A stretch of DNA of 64,000 bases from Magnolia sinica (Eukaryota > Streptophyta > Magnoliopsida > Magnoliales > Magnoliaceae): the NCBI RefSeq assembly GCF_029962835.1, contig NC_080588.1, forward strand, positions 65,124,001 through 65,188,000, read 5' to 3'. The notes beneath the pieces are model-generated. The model was not told the origin of the DNA and made no database searches. It saw nothing but the letters and a program-made list of their open reading frames with translations. Of this stretch, positions 48,795 through 62,100 are shown piece after piece; the stretch's first letter is position 1, and every line of letters begins with the position of its first letter. The translations under genes and the position numbers were made by a program.

Positions 48795-49302
48795 TTTAAT
48801 CCCCACCGCTTTTTGTGGGTCCTTTTATGAGGTATGTGTTATATCCAAACCGTCCATATATTTGGTGAACTCATATTAAGGCTTCAGACGAAAAATAATA
48901 TAGATCAAACTATCACGTGGACCACACTGTAAAAGGAAGTGGGGAATTGAACGTCTACCATTGAAACCCTTTTAGGGGTTACAGAAGTTTTGGATCATTA
49001 TGAAATTTGTTTTTCCTCTTCATTCAGGTCTTTGTGACCCTATGGATGAACTTAGAGAGCATTTCTCACAAACATTACAGTGGGCCCCCGAAAAGTTTTT
49101 AATGGTCGACGCTCATTCAACACTATTTCCTGTAATGTGGTACACTTGAGATTTGGATATACCTCATTTTTGGTCTCATACCATAAAATGATCTGGAAAA
49201 ATATATGAGCGGCATGGATAAAATGCATACATCATGGTGGGGCCCACAGACCACCGAATATCCACCATTGGCTGGTGGCAGGGGAGTACCCAATCCGTTT
49301 CC
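48795..49302. mobile_element. GGGCCCAC-type long-TIR MITE, left end truncated
   Basis: The right end ATGGTGGGGCCCACAGACCA to CAATCCGTTTCC matches the end of 41288-41812. The left end is replaced by a T18 run. Confidence 0.75.
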
Positions 49303-49432
49303 GCGAAAGGAGGGGTATTTCCGTCCTCAAATTCGCTGTCCGTACGAGCATGTCTAAGTTCCCAAACAAAGTTTGTATTGCGCTGGATAAAAGGTGGGGT
49401 CCACAGTCCCAAACTTCAAGTTTTTTCCGACT
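49303..49432. repeat. Right arm of the distant inverted repeat
   Basis: Reverse complement of 40917-41050 at about 75-80 percent by eye (AGGGGTATTTCCGTCCTC, GTTCCCAAACAAAGTTTG). Confidence 0.75.
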
Positions 49433-49779
49433 GTACAGCTCACGTTTGAGCCCCGCACGTTGTTACGCCCGTCCAAACTTAACTTATCAGACTGGAAGCG
49501 GATTGGCTGGTGTACCCGAGTTCCGAGTTGTACAAACGGTTCAAAGTAGATCAAAGTTATATGGACCCCACAGTGATGTATTTATTATATTTACCCTGTT
49601 CATATATTTTTAGAGATCATTACATAGCATTCTCCAAAAAATGAATCATATCCAAAAATCATCTACACCACACCACAAATAGCAGCAGAGATAATGATTT
49701 TCACTGTTAAACAACTCGTAGGGCCCACCATAACGTTTATTTTCCATCCAATCTATTCATAAGGACACAAAGACATGGA

Positions 49780-51335
49780 GATGAAGCCTGAAGACGAGTC
49801 GGATATATTTCATCTTTTCTTATGTTACAGTTGTACACGCGTTTCCACTTCTGAAAAGTGGAACCCATATTCCAGAAATCCAGGCCGTTAATCTATTCTG
49901 TTCAAAGATTGATGGATCCTCTGTAGAATCCTGTAATCTTCGATTTTTATATTTTGGAGATTTTTAATAAGGCAAATGCAGCAATGGGATACTCTCAACC
50001 GAAAAGGTTACTAACGTTGGTCCCTTGGATAATTAGATCGAAGAAATTTTGGCAAGATCTCCATCCACCGTGGGGTACAACAAACCAATGGTCTGGATTA
50101 GTGTAAGGTTGACTTTATTTAGAAAGTTTAAAACAGGTGTGTACTGTGAAAAGCTGCGGTGCAACGTATCATAGCATTCTCCGTTTTCGAGCAGGCGAAG
50201 TTGTATCCCGTGATTCGTTGGGGAAGGAAAAAATTTGTACAGTAGACGCTTACTTTTGGTGCTCTTTTTTTTTCTTTTTTTTTTAAAATGGTCGAAAATT
50301 TATGTTAGGAAAGAAGATTTTTCATGTACGGAAATAAGGATTTGAATAAAACTACCTCTGATTTTTAGATAAAAGTAGCTCAAAAGTAGGGCATTTTCAT
50401 CTTTATTGGGTTGTACGTACAGGTAAAGGTATAGATTGGTAAGGTAGATTTTGCTGGGGTTCAAAAAAGAAAGGTGGATGGAAGGTCAGGTCTACCGAAA
50501 AAATTACCCTGATTTGTGTACTGCTGAGTACGTGTACCGAGTAGAATCTTTGTGGCCCACCTAGAATGTCGTCTTATCCACGCCATCCATCCATTTTTTG
50601 AGATTATTTTATTGTAGATTAAAAAATTGAACCATATCTACCTCTCAAGTAGACCACACCATACAAAACAATAGGGATAATGATGTCCACCGTTGAAACC
50701 TCTCTAAAGCCCACAGTGATGTTAATTTATCATCCAAGCAGATCATAAGGTCAAACAGACATGGATGAAAAGAAAACACAAATATCAGCTTGATTTAAAA
50801 TTTCTGTGGCACTCAAATAAGTTTTCAACAATAGATATTCAATTCACAATATTTCTTATGGTATGGCCCACTTGAGTTTTAGATATGCTTCAATTTTGAA
50901 ATCATTCGACTGAAATAAGCTAGTAAAATGGATGGATGGAGTGGATAAGACACATACATCACGGTTGGCCCCAAAGTGTTTACTAGGTACGCCAAAGCGT
51001 ACTGAGAAAGTGGAGTTGCGAAGTGTTTGTCTCATGACAAGAGCGAGTGAAATCGAGCTAGTGCAGTTGCGAAGTGTTCTCGCGTGAGTGGAGACACACG
51101 AGTGAGAAAGCCGAGCCGCTGTGAATCCTCTGATCATTAGGTGGAGCATAAGCGTGCAATATTAATGAATAATTAAAGAGAGATTCACCCACGGCTGTGT
51201 GGCCCACTTGATGATCAAATCAACCTGAATTTTACGTGTCCACAACAAACGCCCTCTTTTGAGCAGTCTCGGCACACACTCCAGATGACGCAAGTGTACT
51301 TGCAAAGGGCAGATTTTTTTCTTTTTCATTTTTTG
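49780..51335. repeat. Second copy of the SS5 5'/upstream region
   Basis: Collinear with 39590-40905 in the same orientation: GATGAAGCCTGAAGACGAGTC, GTTACAGTTGTACACGCGTT, TTCTGAAAAGTGGAACCCAT and many more. Only about 12 codons of exon 1 are copied, then the copy ends. It holds about 250 bp extra (50225-50510). No SS5 coding sequence lies on its left, so it drives no recognisable gene. Confidence 0.9.
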
Positions 51336-51479
51336 CTTTTTCATTTTATTTATTTTTTTAATTTTCTTTTTTGGGTTAGCTTGTTAGTGCACACCCCATT
51401 GTTAGTACACACCCGTAGGACTTCTCTAGATGGGTGACGGGGACCATTCAACATGTATTATCAATCGTGGGGCTTTGGA

Positions 51480-52025
51480 GCACTAGAGCTGGGCAGGGAC
51501 GACTCGACTCAGCAGACTTGACTTATCTGACTCATTCAGACCCAACTCAACTGAACCGAGTGGGTGAATCCATCCAATCCGAGTAGACTTTGTCCAATCC
51601 AAACTCAAATCGATCAGAGTTCGGGTCACCCAGTAACTCAACTCAACTTGACTCAAAATCCGAGTTGGTACTGACTCGACTCAATTGGAAACCCAACTCA
51701 TACATATATATAAATCAAATTTGACAATTCGGATCTGAGATGCCGTGTAGCTGATGAAAAGGCTGCAATTCCAGCCGGTGCACCTAGTTTCTAAGCTGTG
51801 AGTTTAGCCTGCGGATACCCGCTGCACCCGACCCAACTCGATGTTGACTCAACCCAATTCCAACTGGGTCGGACTCAATCCGAGTTAGTCCAGGGCAAAC
51901 CTGGACTCGGATCATGCTGGACTTGTTACCGAGTCGAGTCGAGTTCGGGTTAGGTCTATTTCAAAACTAGGTCAAGTCGGGTCAGCACTAACTCGGTCCA
52001 ACTTAACTCGATGCCCAACCCTAAT
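51480..52025. mobile_element. GACTCGACTC-rich MITE-like element
   Basis: Many GACTCGACT, CAACTCGA and ACCGAGTCGAGTC words in both orientations. Ends TAGAGCTGGGCA and (inverted) TTAGGGTTGGGCA resemble hAT-type TAGGGNTGGGCA. TSD not found. Confidence 0.5.
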
Positions 52026-52559
52026 GACCTATGAACTCACGTTTATTAACAAACAAAGTGCACATGCACTAACTATCCGCTCCCACGATTTTTCTACCAT
52101 CTTTGAGATGCCAGTACGGTCAAAATCCCAATTATCTTTCCAGCTGACATGATACTTGTGTTGGTTATCCATACCTTGGAAACGGTGGGCCCCACAATGA
52201 AATAAACAGTCCCAATCGTCCAGTCAATTGCTGTCCACAGACAATGGGTTGCAGTTTGTATTCATAACATGCGTGGCGCCACTACTGAGAGCACAGACCT
52301 TTTCTTTTTCTTTTTTTCTTTTTCTTTTTATACACACGAGTACTCGAACCCATGACAATGAGTCTATTGGGACGGGAAAAGCAAACCCATCAGATGGCTA
52401 GGATTGCCCTGAGGAAATTCCCCAGACTATATGCCACATTCCATTAATTACAGATCGCCCTATAAATTGCCAACGGCTATGATTTTCAACTAATCAAGAC
52501 CTCGGAAATTCATTCTCAAAATTACAGGTTACACGCCCAACCAAACACATGTTCTTATT

Positions 52560-52875
52560 AAACATGCTCTTAGATTGGACACAGGGACTAGAAAGAAATT
52601 AAAAAAAAAAAAAAAAAAAAAAGGGCGCGGAACTACCCCCTTTGATCAATCTATGAATACAGCTATGGTACAATCCTTTGCGCCGCAGCAGGATGAAGAA
52701 CCCTATTCTCAATCATCGATTCATCATCTGAAATTCCATCCGTCGATGGAAATTTAATGGAATCCCTGCATCTCGTGGGGCACCAATTGTTGGCGCTTTA
52801 GTAGAGGAAACCATGGGTCGGGGGACCCACACTTGAAGGTGCTCTGTTAAGTATGGATTTTTCACGTCTCGGATG
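52560..52875 (-). other. Likely ESP4 3' UTR and downstream
   Basis: Follows the stop codon on the minus strand. A run of A23 on the plus strand (52600-52622) closes it. A 60-codon plus-strand ORF here has no known domain. Confidence 0.4.
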
Positions 52876-52993
52876 TCACGTTAGGGTCGCACCATGAACA
52901 GAAGAACTTGTGTCTGAAGTATGCAACACACTAGGCAAATATGATCGCGGTGTCTGTGATTCATTTACGAGGCCAAGGACCACCAGTGTTGAT
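52876..52993 (-). CDS. ESP4: ESP4 last exon
   Basis: Acceptor TTACCAATGCAG. Reads STLVVLGLVNESQTPRSYLP then SDTSSSVHGATLT and TGA at 52876-52878. The SSVHGATLT end is as in other plant symplekins. Confidence 0.94.
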
Positions 52994-55900
52994 CTGCATT
53001 GGTAATGGCATGTTAGATGTTACAAAGAATGCAAATGCATTCAGTTACAAAGAATGCAAATGCAGTATTCTGAATGCATGAGTAGATTTTCCCAGAGAAG
53101 GATGCGTGTTTTAAAACTGTCAGTTGGCCCACCAGTAATAAATCACCACGAAACAAATTTAAATAAAATTGCCACTTTACATGCCATACAGGGGTTTCAT
53201 GTTCCCAAAGGGCACAATCTGTCCCCAACGCTTAAAAAAAAAAATCTAAATCCATTGGGTGGGAGGGATAGCAGAAAAGAAAAATGACATCTGTTGTTGT
53301 TGCTTAGTTCTGGATTCTGGCATTGAGAGAGAGAGAGTGAGAAGAGAAAAAGAAAAAAAAAATTGCATGTTGTTGTTGCTTAGTTCTGGATTCTGGCATT
53401 GAGAGAGAGAGAGTGAGAAGAGAAAAAGAAAAAAAAAATTGCATGTTGTTGTTGCTTAGTTCTGGATTCTGGCATTGAGAGAGAGAGAGTGAGAAGAGAA
53501 AAAGAAAAAAAAAATTGCATGTTGTTGTTATTGCTGCTTGGTTCCAAATTCCAGCACTGAGCACAAATGCCTTCAAAAAGATTCACGGAACGTAAACACC
53601 CTAGAGCTTATTCTTAGTATGGCGAGCATCTGGGAGTGTTAATGTTTGCTGGGGTTTGTTGGGTAGTCAAAGATGTGTCAAGAAAATACCTTGGCAACGT
53701 AGTTCTTATGTTAGGCTGGTTAGCATGGGCGGCAAGAGGACCTCTGAGGTTGGCGTATTTATTCAGAGCACTCTCTAGTTGCGCAGGAGGTAACTGCAAG
53801 CAAATAAATGGCCATCAGGGCAAACTAAAATAATCCAACAGTGTCAAGGAAAGCAAAGTTATCTGATGGACGGCCCATATCAATACCTTTAACAGAACAT
53901 GAAATGAGTGAGGCTTTGTCTGAGAAGCACATTTCAAGAACCCCACCCACAATTTTGGCATCTTCCATATCTGCAGATAAAATTCCACGAAAAGTCAGTA
54001 CACCTGACCCGCAAGGCACAAAATAAGAACCCAATACGGTTTTAGATTCCAAATGTAGTCAACGAAAGAATGGAAGCCACTTTGCATAAGCTTTAAACAA
54101 CATAGCATCTTAGAGGAATAATATGATCCTCAACCCAAAGATACTGTAGTGTCCTCAGGTCAGTTTCTACATGCATGGACCACGCATTTCAGTGATCCCA
54201 ACCCCTGATCTGATGGGACCCAATGAATGGACTAGGAGTCTAGGTCCCCAAAAAAAAAAAAAAAAAAAAAAAAAACTCCCTGATTGTTACAACCCTAGCT
54301 ATCAAACATTTTGGCAGTTTTCTCACTGAATGTTGACCTTTCGTGCTTTTTCCTTCCTCAACTGACAATTTGCAGGCAACAAGCTAAAGTTAGGATCATC
54401 CTATCAGGACGATATTTAGGACATGGTCTATCAATGGTGGGGTGGGGCTTATCAGATCAATGGGTCTGGATAACCAAAGTGTGGCTCTGCTTTTGTGAAC
54501 TGACAGTCCTAGCTAGTTAAGCTATACTCAGAACAGATAAAATCTGATACAGGCACAAGTCGCAAAGGAACATGAGCAAATGATAAACATATGACAGCAA
54601 TAGCATCTAAAAGACAGGAATAGTGTCTAAAGGAAATGTTTGGAGATGTACGGCTTGAGTATGCATTAACCATGAGAAATGTGTACCCAGAGAATGTTAA
54701 TAAATTACCTGCTTACTCACAAGTTTGGCAAGTATTTCCATAACAAAATCAACCTGAAAAATGTGTAAACAAGCGTGTTAAGATTGCTCCCGCCTAAAGA
54801 AGGTGGTTAAAACATGATTAACTCAAAGAAAACAAATAAAGCCAAAAGAATCTCTAAGACATCTTGATGCACCATCCCTTAGCCAATTCAAGATGAGAGT
54901 CCAACCCATGAATCAGGCCCAAGCCTGGGTATCTAGCCCGTTATTTCCAGCCCAAGTGCATTTATTCAAGGGACTCATGATGCATGGATTTGGGACCATG
55001 TCACGTGCATGGGAAAAGACAGTTTTTTTTTTTTTTTTTTGAAATTTCATTTCTTGGGAAGGTCTTTTGCATGGTCTTGATAGTTGTATTTTCTTTTGGA
55101 AATGTAGCATGCATTGAGAATCATGGTTGTTGTTGCTAAGTAGAGTTAAAGAGGTGTTGGTGTAATAGATCTACATAAGCAACTATTTTGCAATGAGAAA
55201 GTCATTTCATTCTGAGTTCAAAACATGTATATAGTTTTCCTGCAAATTTTCAGCCGAAGAAAGAGTCGAGTGATTCCTCTTTGGTTGTGAGTGATTCCAA
55301 CCAACACCAGTTAAGTGATTCCCAGTCCATCAGCACTATCTTTCTGCTTGCAGAAATTTTCACTTCTGACAGCTCTATCGCTTGCAACGTTTTTGCCATT
55401 TCTAATTTTTGACTGATTTTTATAATTTTTCTGATAAATTCTCGTCAAGTCTACTTTCATCCTACAAAAGTTCAGTCCATTCCAACTTTCAGAGAAATTA
55501 TTAAATTTATTGAAAGCTGTCTAAAACTGACGATCCCATCAGGTTCACTTTGGCTTTTGAATAAACCGCCGAGTTGTATTCAAAGAGAGAGCACTTTGAA
55601 GTCAGTGTATTTAAGCTTCCATTGTGAATTGGGGCAAAATCTGTGACCATGAATAAGAATCAACATAGCTGAATGCAAAAACTGCACTATGGAAAACACT
55701 ACCAAAGGTCCAAAACACAAAGCAATGACCCCACTCTGCATTGATGCCTTTCAATTCCACCCTCCAGCATCTTGTCCGAACTCGATTAATTGACCACTGA
55801 AATGCAGGTTGCAGAAACCCCAATGGAAACCCGGACATATTCTTGAAATTTCCTACATTTTAATCCTTGGCAAGCTGGTTGTTAGCATGTTTTGGACATA

Positions 55901-58900
55901 AGTTGTATACAGCATTTCATCACCTTATGGTTGAAGGAACATCAAATTCTTCCCCACAAGGTTGTCAATTGTCAAGTCAAATTCTCTAAGCGGGCATAGT
56001 AGAGGGCTGTTTGGATACAACGAATCTATGGGAAAACAAACGGTTTTCCCTTGATTTGATGTTTATGGATGTTTGGATTGAAAAGAAAACCATGGATTCC
56101 ACGTAGTAATCATTACTTTATTCACAATTGGTGCAAGATACAAGGTGACCATTGTCTTATGAGAAATTGGATTTCTACTTTCTATCCAAACAGACCACCC
56201 CTTTGGGAATCCACCGGTGAATTGTCCCGGAGATAATAATAGTTACAGTTTTCCATGTCCACACCATGGATTCGTCATCATCAAACAGGCCCTTAGTCAC
56301 TTTGTGTGGTCATCCAAATGACCGGCAATCAAAATGGGGACAAAATTAGGTAACATATGTACAGTCTTCTGCACTCGGTGGTAACCTGTGACATGGAACT
56401 AAGAAGCAAAACTGGAGTCGCTTAATCCTACAGGGGAGTTAAATATCATGTCATGGCTCATATAGCCTGCATGATTATATGATTTGGCACAGATTAATGA
56501 TGTGACAGAGAAGACATGAAAATCAAGCTGATATTCAATTGCAGCAAATCCAGCACTTCAACAGCAAGAAGGCAGATAAACATGGACTTAGTTTATCAGA
56601 ACAAGGGTTGCTTCCGAGGAGATCAGGAAATATGTGAAGTTTCAAGACCAACTTGATGATGTTAACACTATCTTAGTAGGGCAATGCTTCAGTCATTTTA
56701 GCCAAGGCATATCTATACACCAATTTGAGGCGGAGCATTGAATGATACACTTTCATAGGAGCACCTCATTTCGTCTTTAGATGATAGGCTGGTGGTCCTC
56801 AGGGGCATTTATATAACCTGGAACCCTAGTTTAATTAAAATGTGTAGTGAAACATAGCACACACCAAATAGCTGGAACTGTGATAATGATGACACCGACG
56901 ATGATGCGAGATGTATCTACATGCAACTTCATCTTAGTACCATATGCATCATGTCAGCACCTCAAACTTGCCAGGAAGTTTGGGCTCTGAGGATTCCATG
57001 CGATGCAACGAAAATAAAATAGGAAATGCCCTACGGAGACACATGAACATGTCCAACAGATACACAGACTATAGTTGCATGACGTGTGAAGCAAAGCAGA
57101 AACATATTCAGGTACAGGACCAGGGAAGCGTCCAGTTCAAGATGTTAGCAAGTATAAATGGCTAGGGAAGCAAAAGCAGGAGCAGGATTCAAATCAGGAC
57201 CATCAACTGATTAGTAGGATGGTGTAACCAACTAAGACTAAAATGGCCAGGACAAGTCTATGATCATGATACTGAGTTGATGATGTATATAGGCAAAAGA
57301 TGTAATGCACAAGGTCATTTCCTTTAGGGGGGAAAAATAAAAAGGAACCATGTAAGTAATGATCATTACATCTTTTGCCTCAAGGAAATGACTTCAATGC
57401 ATCATCTTTCGCCTAATGCTTTCCGTATTGTTATCGCGTAATGTACCGCACCCTTGGGATACGGATACATATCGGTTATCACATGGGATATATCGGTTGT
57501 ATCATGAAATTTATCGCTACTGTTGGAAAACATCGGGAAACATTGGGAAATTGGTTGAATTTTTCAATGAAACTACAGGGATTAATAAAAAAGACACCAA
57601 TACACACTTATATTATATATATATATATATATATAAAATATATTCCTTTGTATAGGGTCTTAATGCATGCATTGTCTAACTGAACTGATGCAACTACATT
57701 CAAAGTTGATTCATAAAATTTATAAATGTAAGAAGATATGTATAGAAACACAAGCATTATATTCAAAAGCAAAAGAAGTAGAAAACTAGAAATATACTTG
57801 TGTATCAATGTCGTTGAAATTGTTATCGTATCACAAATCGTAATGTGCGTTGCATCGTATCGAATCATAAATCGTAAGTTTTTTTATGATTTTCTCAAAA
57901 ATATGAAAAATATAAATAAATCATTAAAAAAAATAAAATAAAAACTTACCAATCATCCTTTTTTCATCAATATGCACCAAGTAATACCATGTCATAATAG
58001 TGTTAAAGGATTCATATCTTTAAGTCTTTCAAAAACATGTCTTTAAAGCATACAAGGATCCTTTAATAATTTATGTTCTCGTTAGACTTTTTTCAATGTA
58101 GAATTGCGTTGGAAAAGCAACATTTGATTATGTAGACCAACAAAAAAGGATATTTTGATTTCTAACCATCATTCCACAATACATATAAAAGTTAGCATGA
58201 TCGTGACCATCAATAAAAACATTCCAGATAAGTCATACATCAATTTGGTGTTTTGACCAGTTAAGAAATAAGAAATTTAGAAAAAAAAAAAAAACTCTAC
58301 AATTTAATGTTGATGAGAATATATATCATTAAATCTCTTATAGAACAAAATAAAGTAATTTACCTTTTCTAAACGATTCTTTCTTTTTCTTTTTTTGAAA
58401 GGTTCTAAATGATTCTTAAAGCCATAACCAATTCAAAAACATAAAATGAAAACCAAGTGAAGCTTAAAATAGAAGAGAACAAGTACAATTTGAATCGTAA
58501 ATGGTAGGATTCAAATCATAAAATCATAAGATTCATATTAAAAAGGATTCAAAGGTGGGATTCATCCTTTTGCTTAAGAATCGACTCAAATCTTAAGATT
58601 TTGACAACGTTGTTGTGGATTTTATTATATTTATATATAAACATTTTTTAAATATTTTTAATTAAAAAATTAATTTTTCTGAAAAATCCCCAAATTGGAA
58701 TGAATGTGTAGATCAGGTTATATATGTTTGATTTCATGTTTGGGCACTAAGATTGCAATCGATTTGAGAAAAATTGAGGAAATTTCAATTTTTCTCCAAG
58801 TTTTTGCAACTTGGCCAATCTCCCCTAAATCTCAAAATAAAAAGCTCCAAATCCATAAATTTTCATGCAAAACATGAAAAATCATGGATTTTTTTTATCA

Positions 58901-59079
58901 TTTGACACTATTTACAACATATAAAAATGGAAAAAAAAAAAAAAAAAACCAAATCAAAACTAAAAAATGCACACCTTCTAGAATCCGGCCACAAAAAGCT
59001 TTCAATCGAGATTTTCTTCCAACAAACTAGAGTGGATTGGTCGAAATCACCTTATAATGTACTAGGAAGAATTTTTTTT

Positions 59080-59115
<36 letters not shown>

Positions 59116-62100
59116 TGAATTTTTTAGGATTTTCCATACAAAACAGCATCGGTTTTCTTTTATCCCTTTCGATATCAATATATCGCATGATGCGTTAAGA
59201 ATTTTAAAAGTGGGAGTGTGGATATATTGCACGATATCGCGATATCCATGAAATATCACGATATCATGCGATATATTACATGATGCCATGAAAAATGGAT
59301 GTTAAAGCTAAGTTTCATATCGCCCAGCTAGAATAACGGATATCTTGTGGGATATATCAGTGATATCGCAAGATACTGAAAACACTGCTTTCGCCTAAAG
59401 GAAGAGCTTCCTGCATCACGTCTTTCACCTAAAGGAATACCTTTATACATTACTTCTTTCACCTAAGGGGAATATTTGTTGTCCTCAAAGCTTCCACTTC
59501 TTACTCGTCATGGTCTAGATCCACATCTTAATTTATGCCTAGCATTCACCTTCTGATCAAAGTAGAATCTTTGAAGGAGGTCATGTTGTCTATAATCTTG
59601 TCATCTCCCAAAGCCCACTAGTGTAGAGAAGCATTGACATTGCAAAAATACAAGCGGCGCCCATTTGCCAGAACCATCCTAAGAATTGTAGAATATTTGC
59701 TTACTGAGCTTGTGACTTTTTCCTATGAATGAGATCTGCCACTTCTTCTAGCTTCTCACAACCAGTATTCGAAGTATCGGTATCATTACAAGTTTTGTTG
59801 GTCAGGGATACAGAAACAATATTGATATCGCCAATAATATTGCCAATAACCGGAAATGCAGGAAAACATCAGGGACACATAGCGAAAGCAATGGAATTTT
59901 TCAACCAAACTTCGGGAGATGCTAAAATACACATTTGCATATTTAGGAATCAAAAAATTGCAAAAAGAATGCATACATAATAAGCTTCTATTTAATGGGG
60001 GCCTACAAGCATGTGTTGTCATAAGAAATCAGTCTAACCATCCCATCTATCCATCCAACCATCCAACCTTTTATCCAAACATCCATCGATATTTTAGAAT
60101 ATTGACAGCGCACGTCAACAACTGGAAAGGAAACAAAAGATCGTGGTCTCGATATCGGCCTTATTGTAATAACAATAATATTAAGATATTATCGTCGACA
60201 AATTGAACACTGCATACAACCATGTGCCCATTAAAAGAAAAAATGAAATGGAATTTTTTTTAATAAACAGATTTTTGGCAAGAGCGATACGTTGATGATA
60301 TTATCGAAATATCACCAATACATTCCCAATATAAGAGACACCGGGAATCTATACAGTAAAAAATATTAGCGATACATTAGCGATATCGATACACTAGCAA
60401 TACAAGCGACGCCTGAAATTTACACAGTCGAAAATATTGGTGATATCGATACATTGGCGATACTTAATGATACATGGCCGATACCTGAAATTTCCGATAC
60501 TGCCAGTGTTATCGGTATCGCAACCAGCGTTATTGATATTGCCACCAGTGTTATCGGTATAACCGAGCTAGAGATACAGATAATATTGGGGATATTTCGA
60601 TAATATCAGGGATACTTCAAACAATGCTCACAACCAATATTTGGTAGCACTACATACTTTCTTGGAATGAGCCAGTGGCAATCAAACCAGATATCAAAAA
60701 TTTACATCAGTGCAATAAGAAATTGTCCTTTCCCCTGTATCTACTATTACTTAATTTTACAAAGCATCTATCACTCATCTGATCTATGGTTTAACTGAAG
60801 ATACGGTCCTTCATAAAGTGGAATGGCAAAACAGCATTCACATTAGCTGACCCCAATTAATTGGGAAAAGGCTTAGATGATGATGATGATCTATCATTCA
60901 TCTCACTGGAGAAACTTTTAAATGGGTCTTCTTGACTCTCAATCCATCCAGTCGAGCTGTCTGATGTGCTAACAGCTTCAAACCATGAACTTTACTATGT
61001 CACAAGGCAATCTGAGTAACCCATCTCAGCATCACAGGTCTTCTAAACAAGGCAAGCAAATGAAAAGCAAAGAACACGAGAAAGAAATTTACCAGAGAAG
61101 GAAAAGCATCAATAGCTTGAATAACTGTTCTCATGAAAAGCAAAGGTAGAGGAGTTTGTTCAACCTGAAAAGGTATTTGTTCAAGTAATCAATGTTGCTA
61201 TAAATAACTCTGAATTAACCTTCGGAAAAAATAAATAACTCCAAATTAGCATAGAGCAGCATTTACATACCAGCAGGTTCAAAGCTTTTACTAAGACGTG
61301 CTGAGTAAAAACTGTGCGTTGCTCAAAACAAGCTGTGCAAGCATCCGTTATCTGGAAACATATCACAGTTTCACCAACATCTGACATAAATAACTACAAA
61401 AATAAGAACAAATGACATGATGTTCAAAAAACATGCCTTCTTAAGTGCAATCCCATCCTTCTCGGGATTAATGTCATGAATAGCAACCAACACTTCTGCA
61501 GGTGTTAATGCTGGACCTGTATGAGCTGAACCCTGCCACGCAACATTCCAGTACATTCAGAATGCATTTAGACAGAATTTTGTTTATGAATGACTGGATT
61601 TAAGTAAAAGAGAGAACAAGGAAACAAGTAACAAAGGCTGAGATCAAGGTATTCCATAATGGTAACAGTGGTTGTAACAGGCACCGCCGTCACCCGTTAT
61701 GATACGGGCCATTACAGCCCTCGCAACAGCCATTAAGCTTTTTTATACCTATTTCGGCCCCATAAAGGACCATTACGAGGCCGTTATAGGCTGTTATGAG
61801 TCATTTTTTCTGTAACGACCGTTATGACCTCGTAACATGTAACAGTTACCACCGTCGCCATTACATAACCGTTTTGGAATACCGGGGCTGAGATAGAGGG
61901 AGCAAGCTCCGAACTACGAGTAACCATCTTAACAGTCCATCTCCCACAGGGGAGGTGGCTACCTCATTGGCCGCTATAAATACATAAGTAGAAGAAACGA
62001 TCCAAAAAAGGCAAGATTTTTGGATTTTTAAAAAAATAATAAAGGAAGATGCATTTATAGTGAATTGGTTCTAAAACTTCATATGAATATCTATACTATC

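Noticed and set aside
52575..52757. Plus-strand 60-codon ORF downstream of ESP4
   Set aside because: Begins in a poly-A run, has no domain, and lies antisense to the probable ESP4 3' UTR.
53825..54052. 75-codon minus-strand ORF (reads ILSADMEDAKIVGG)
   Set aside because: Another frame of the same DNA gives the conserved symplekin exon 53887-53970; this frame is a shadow.
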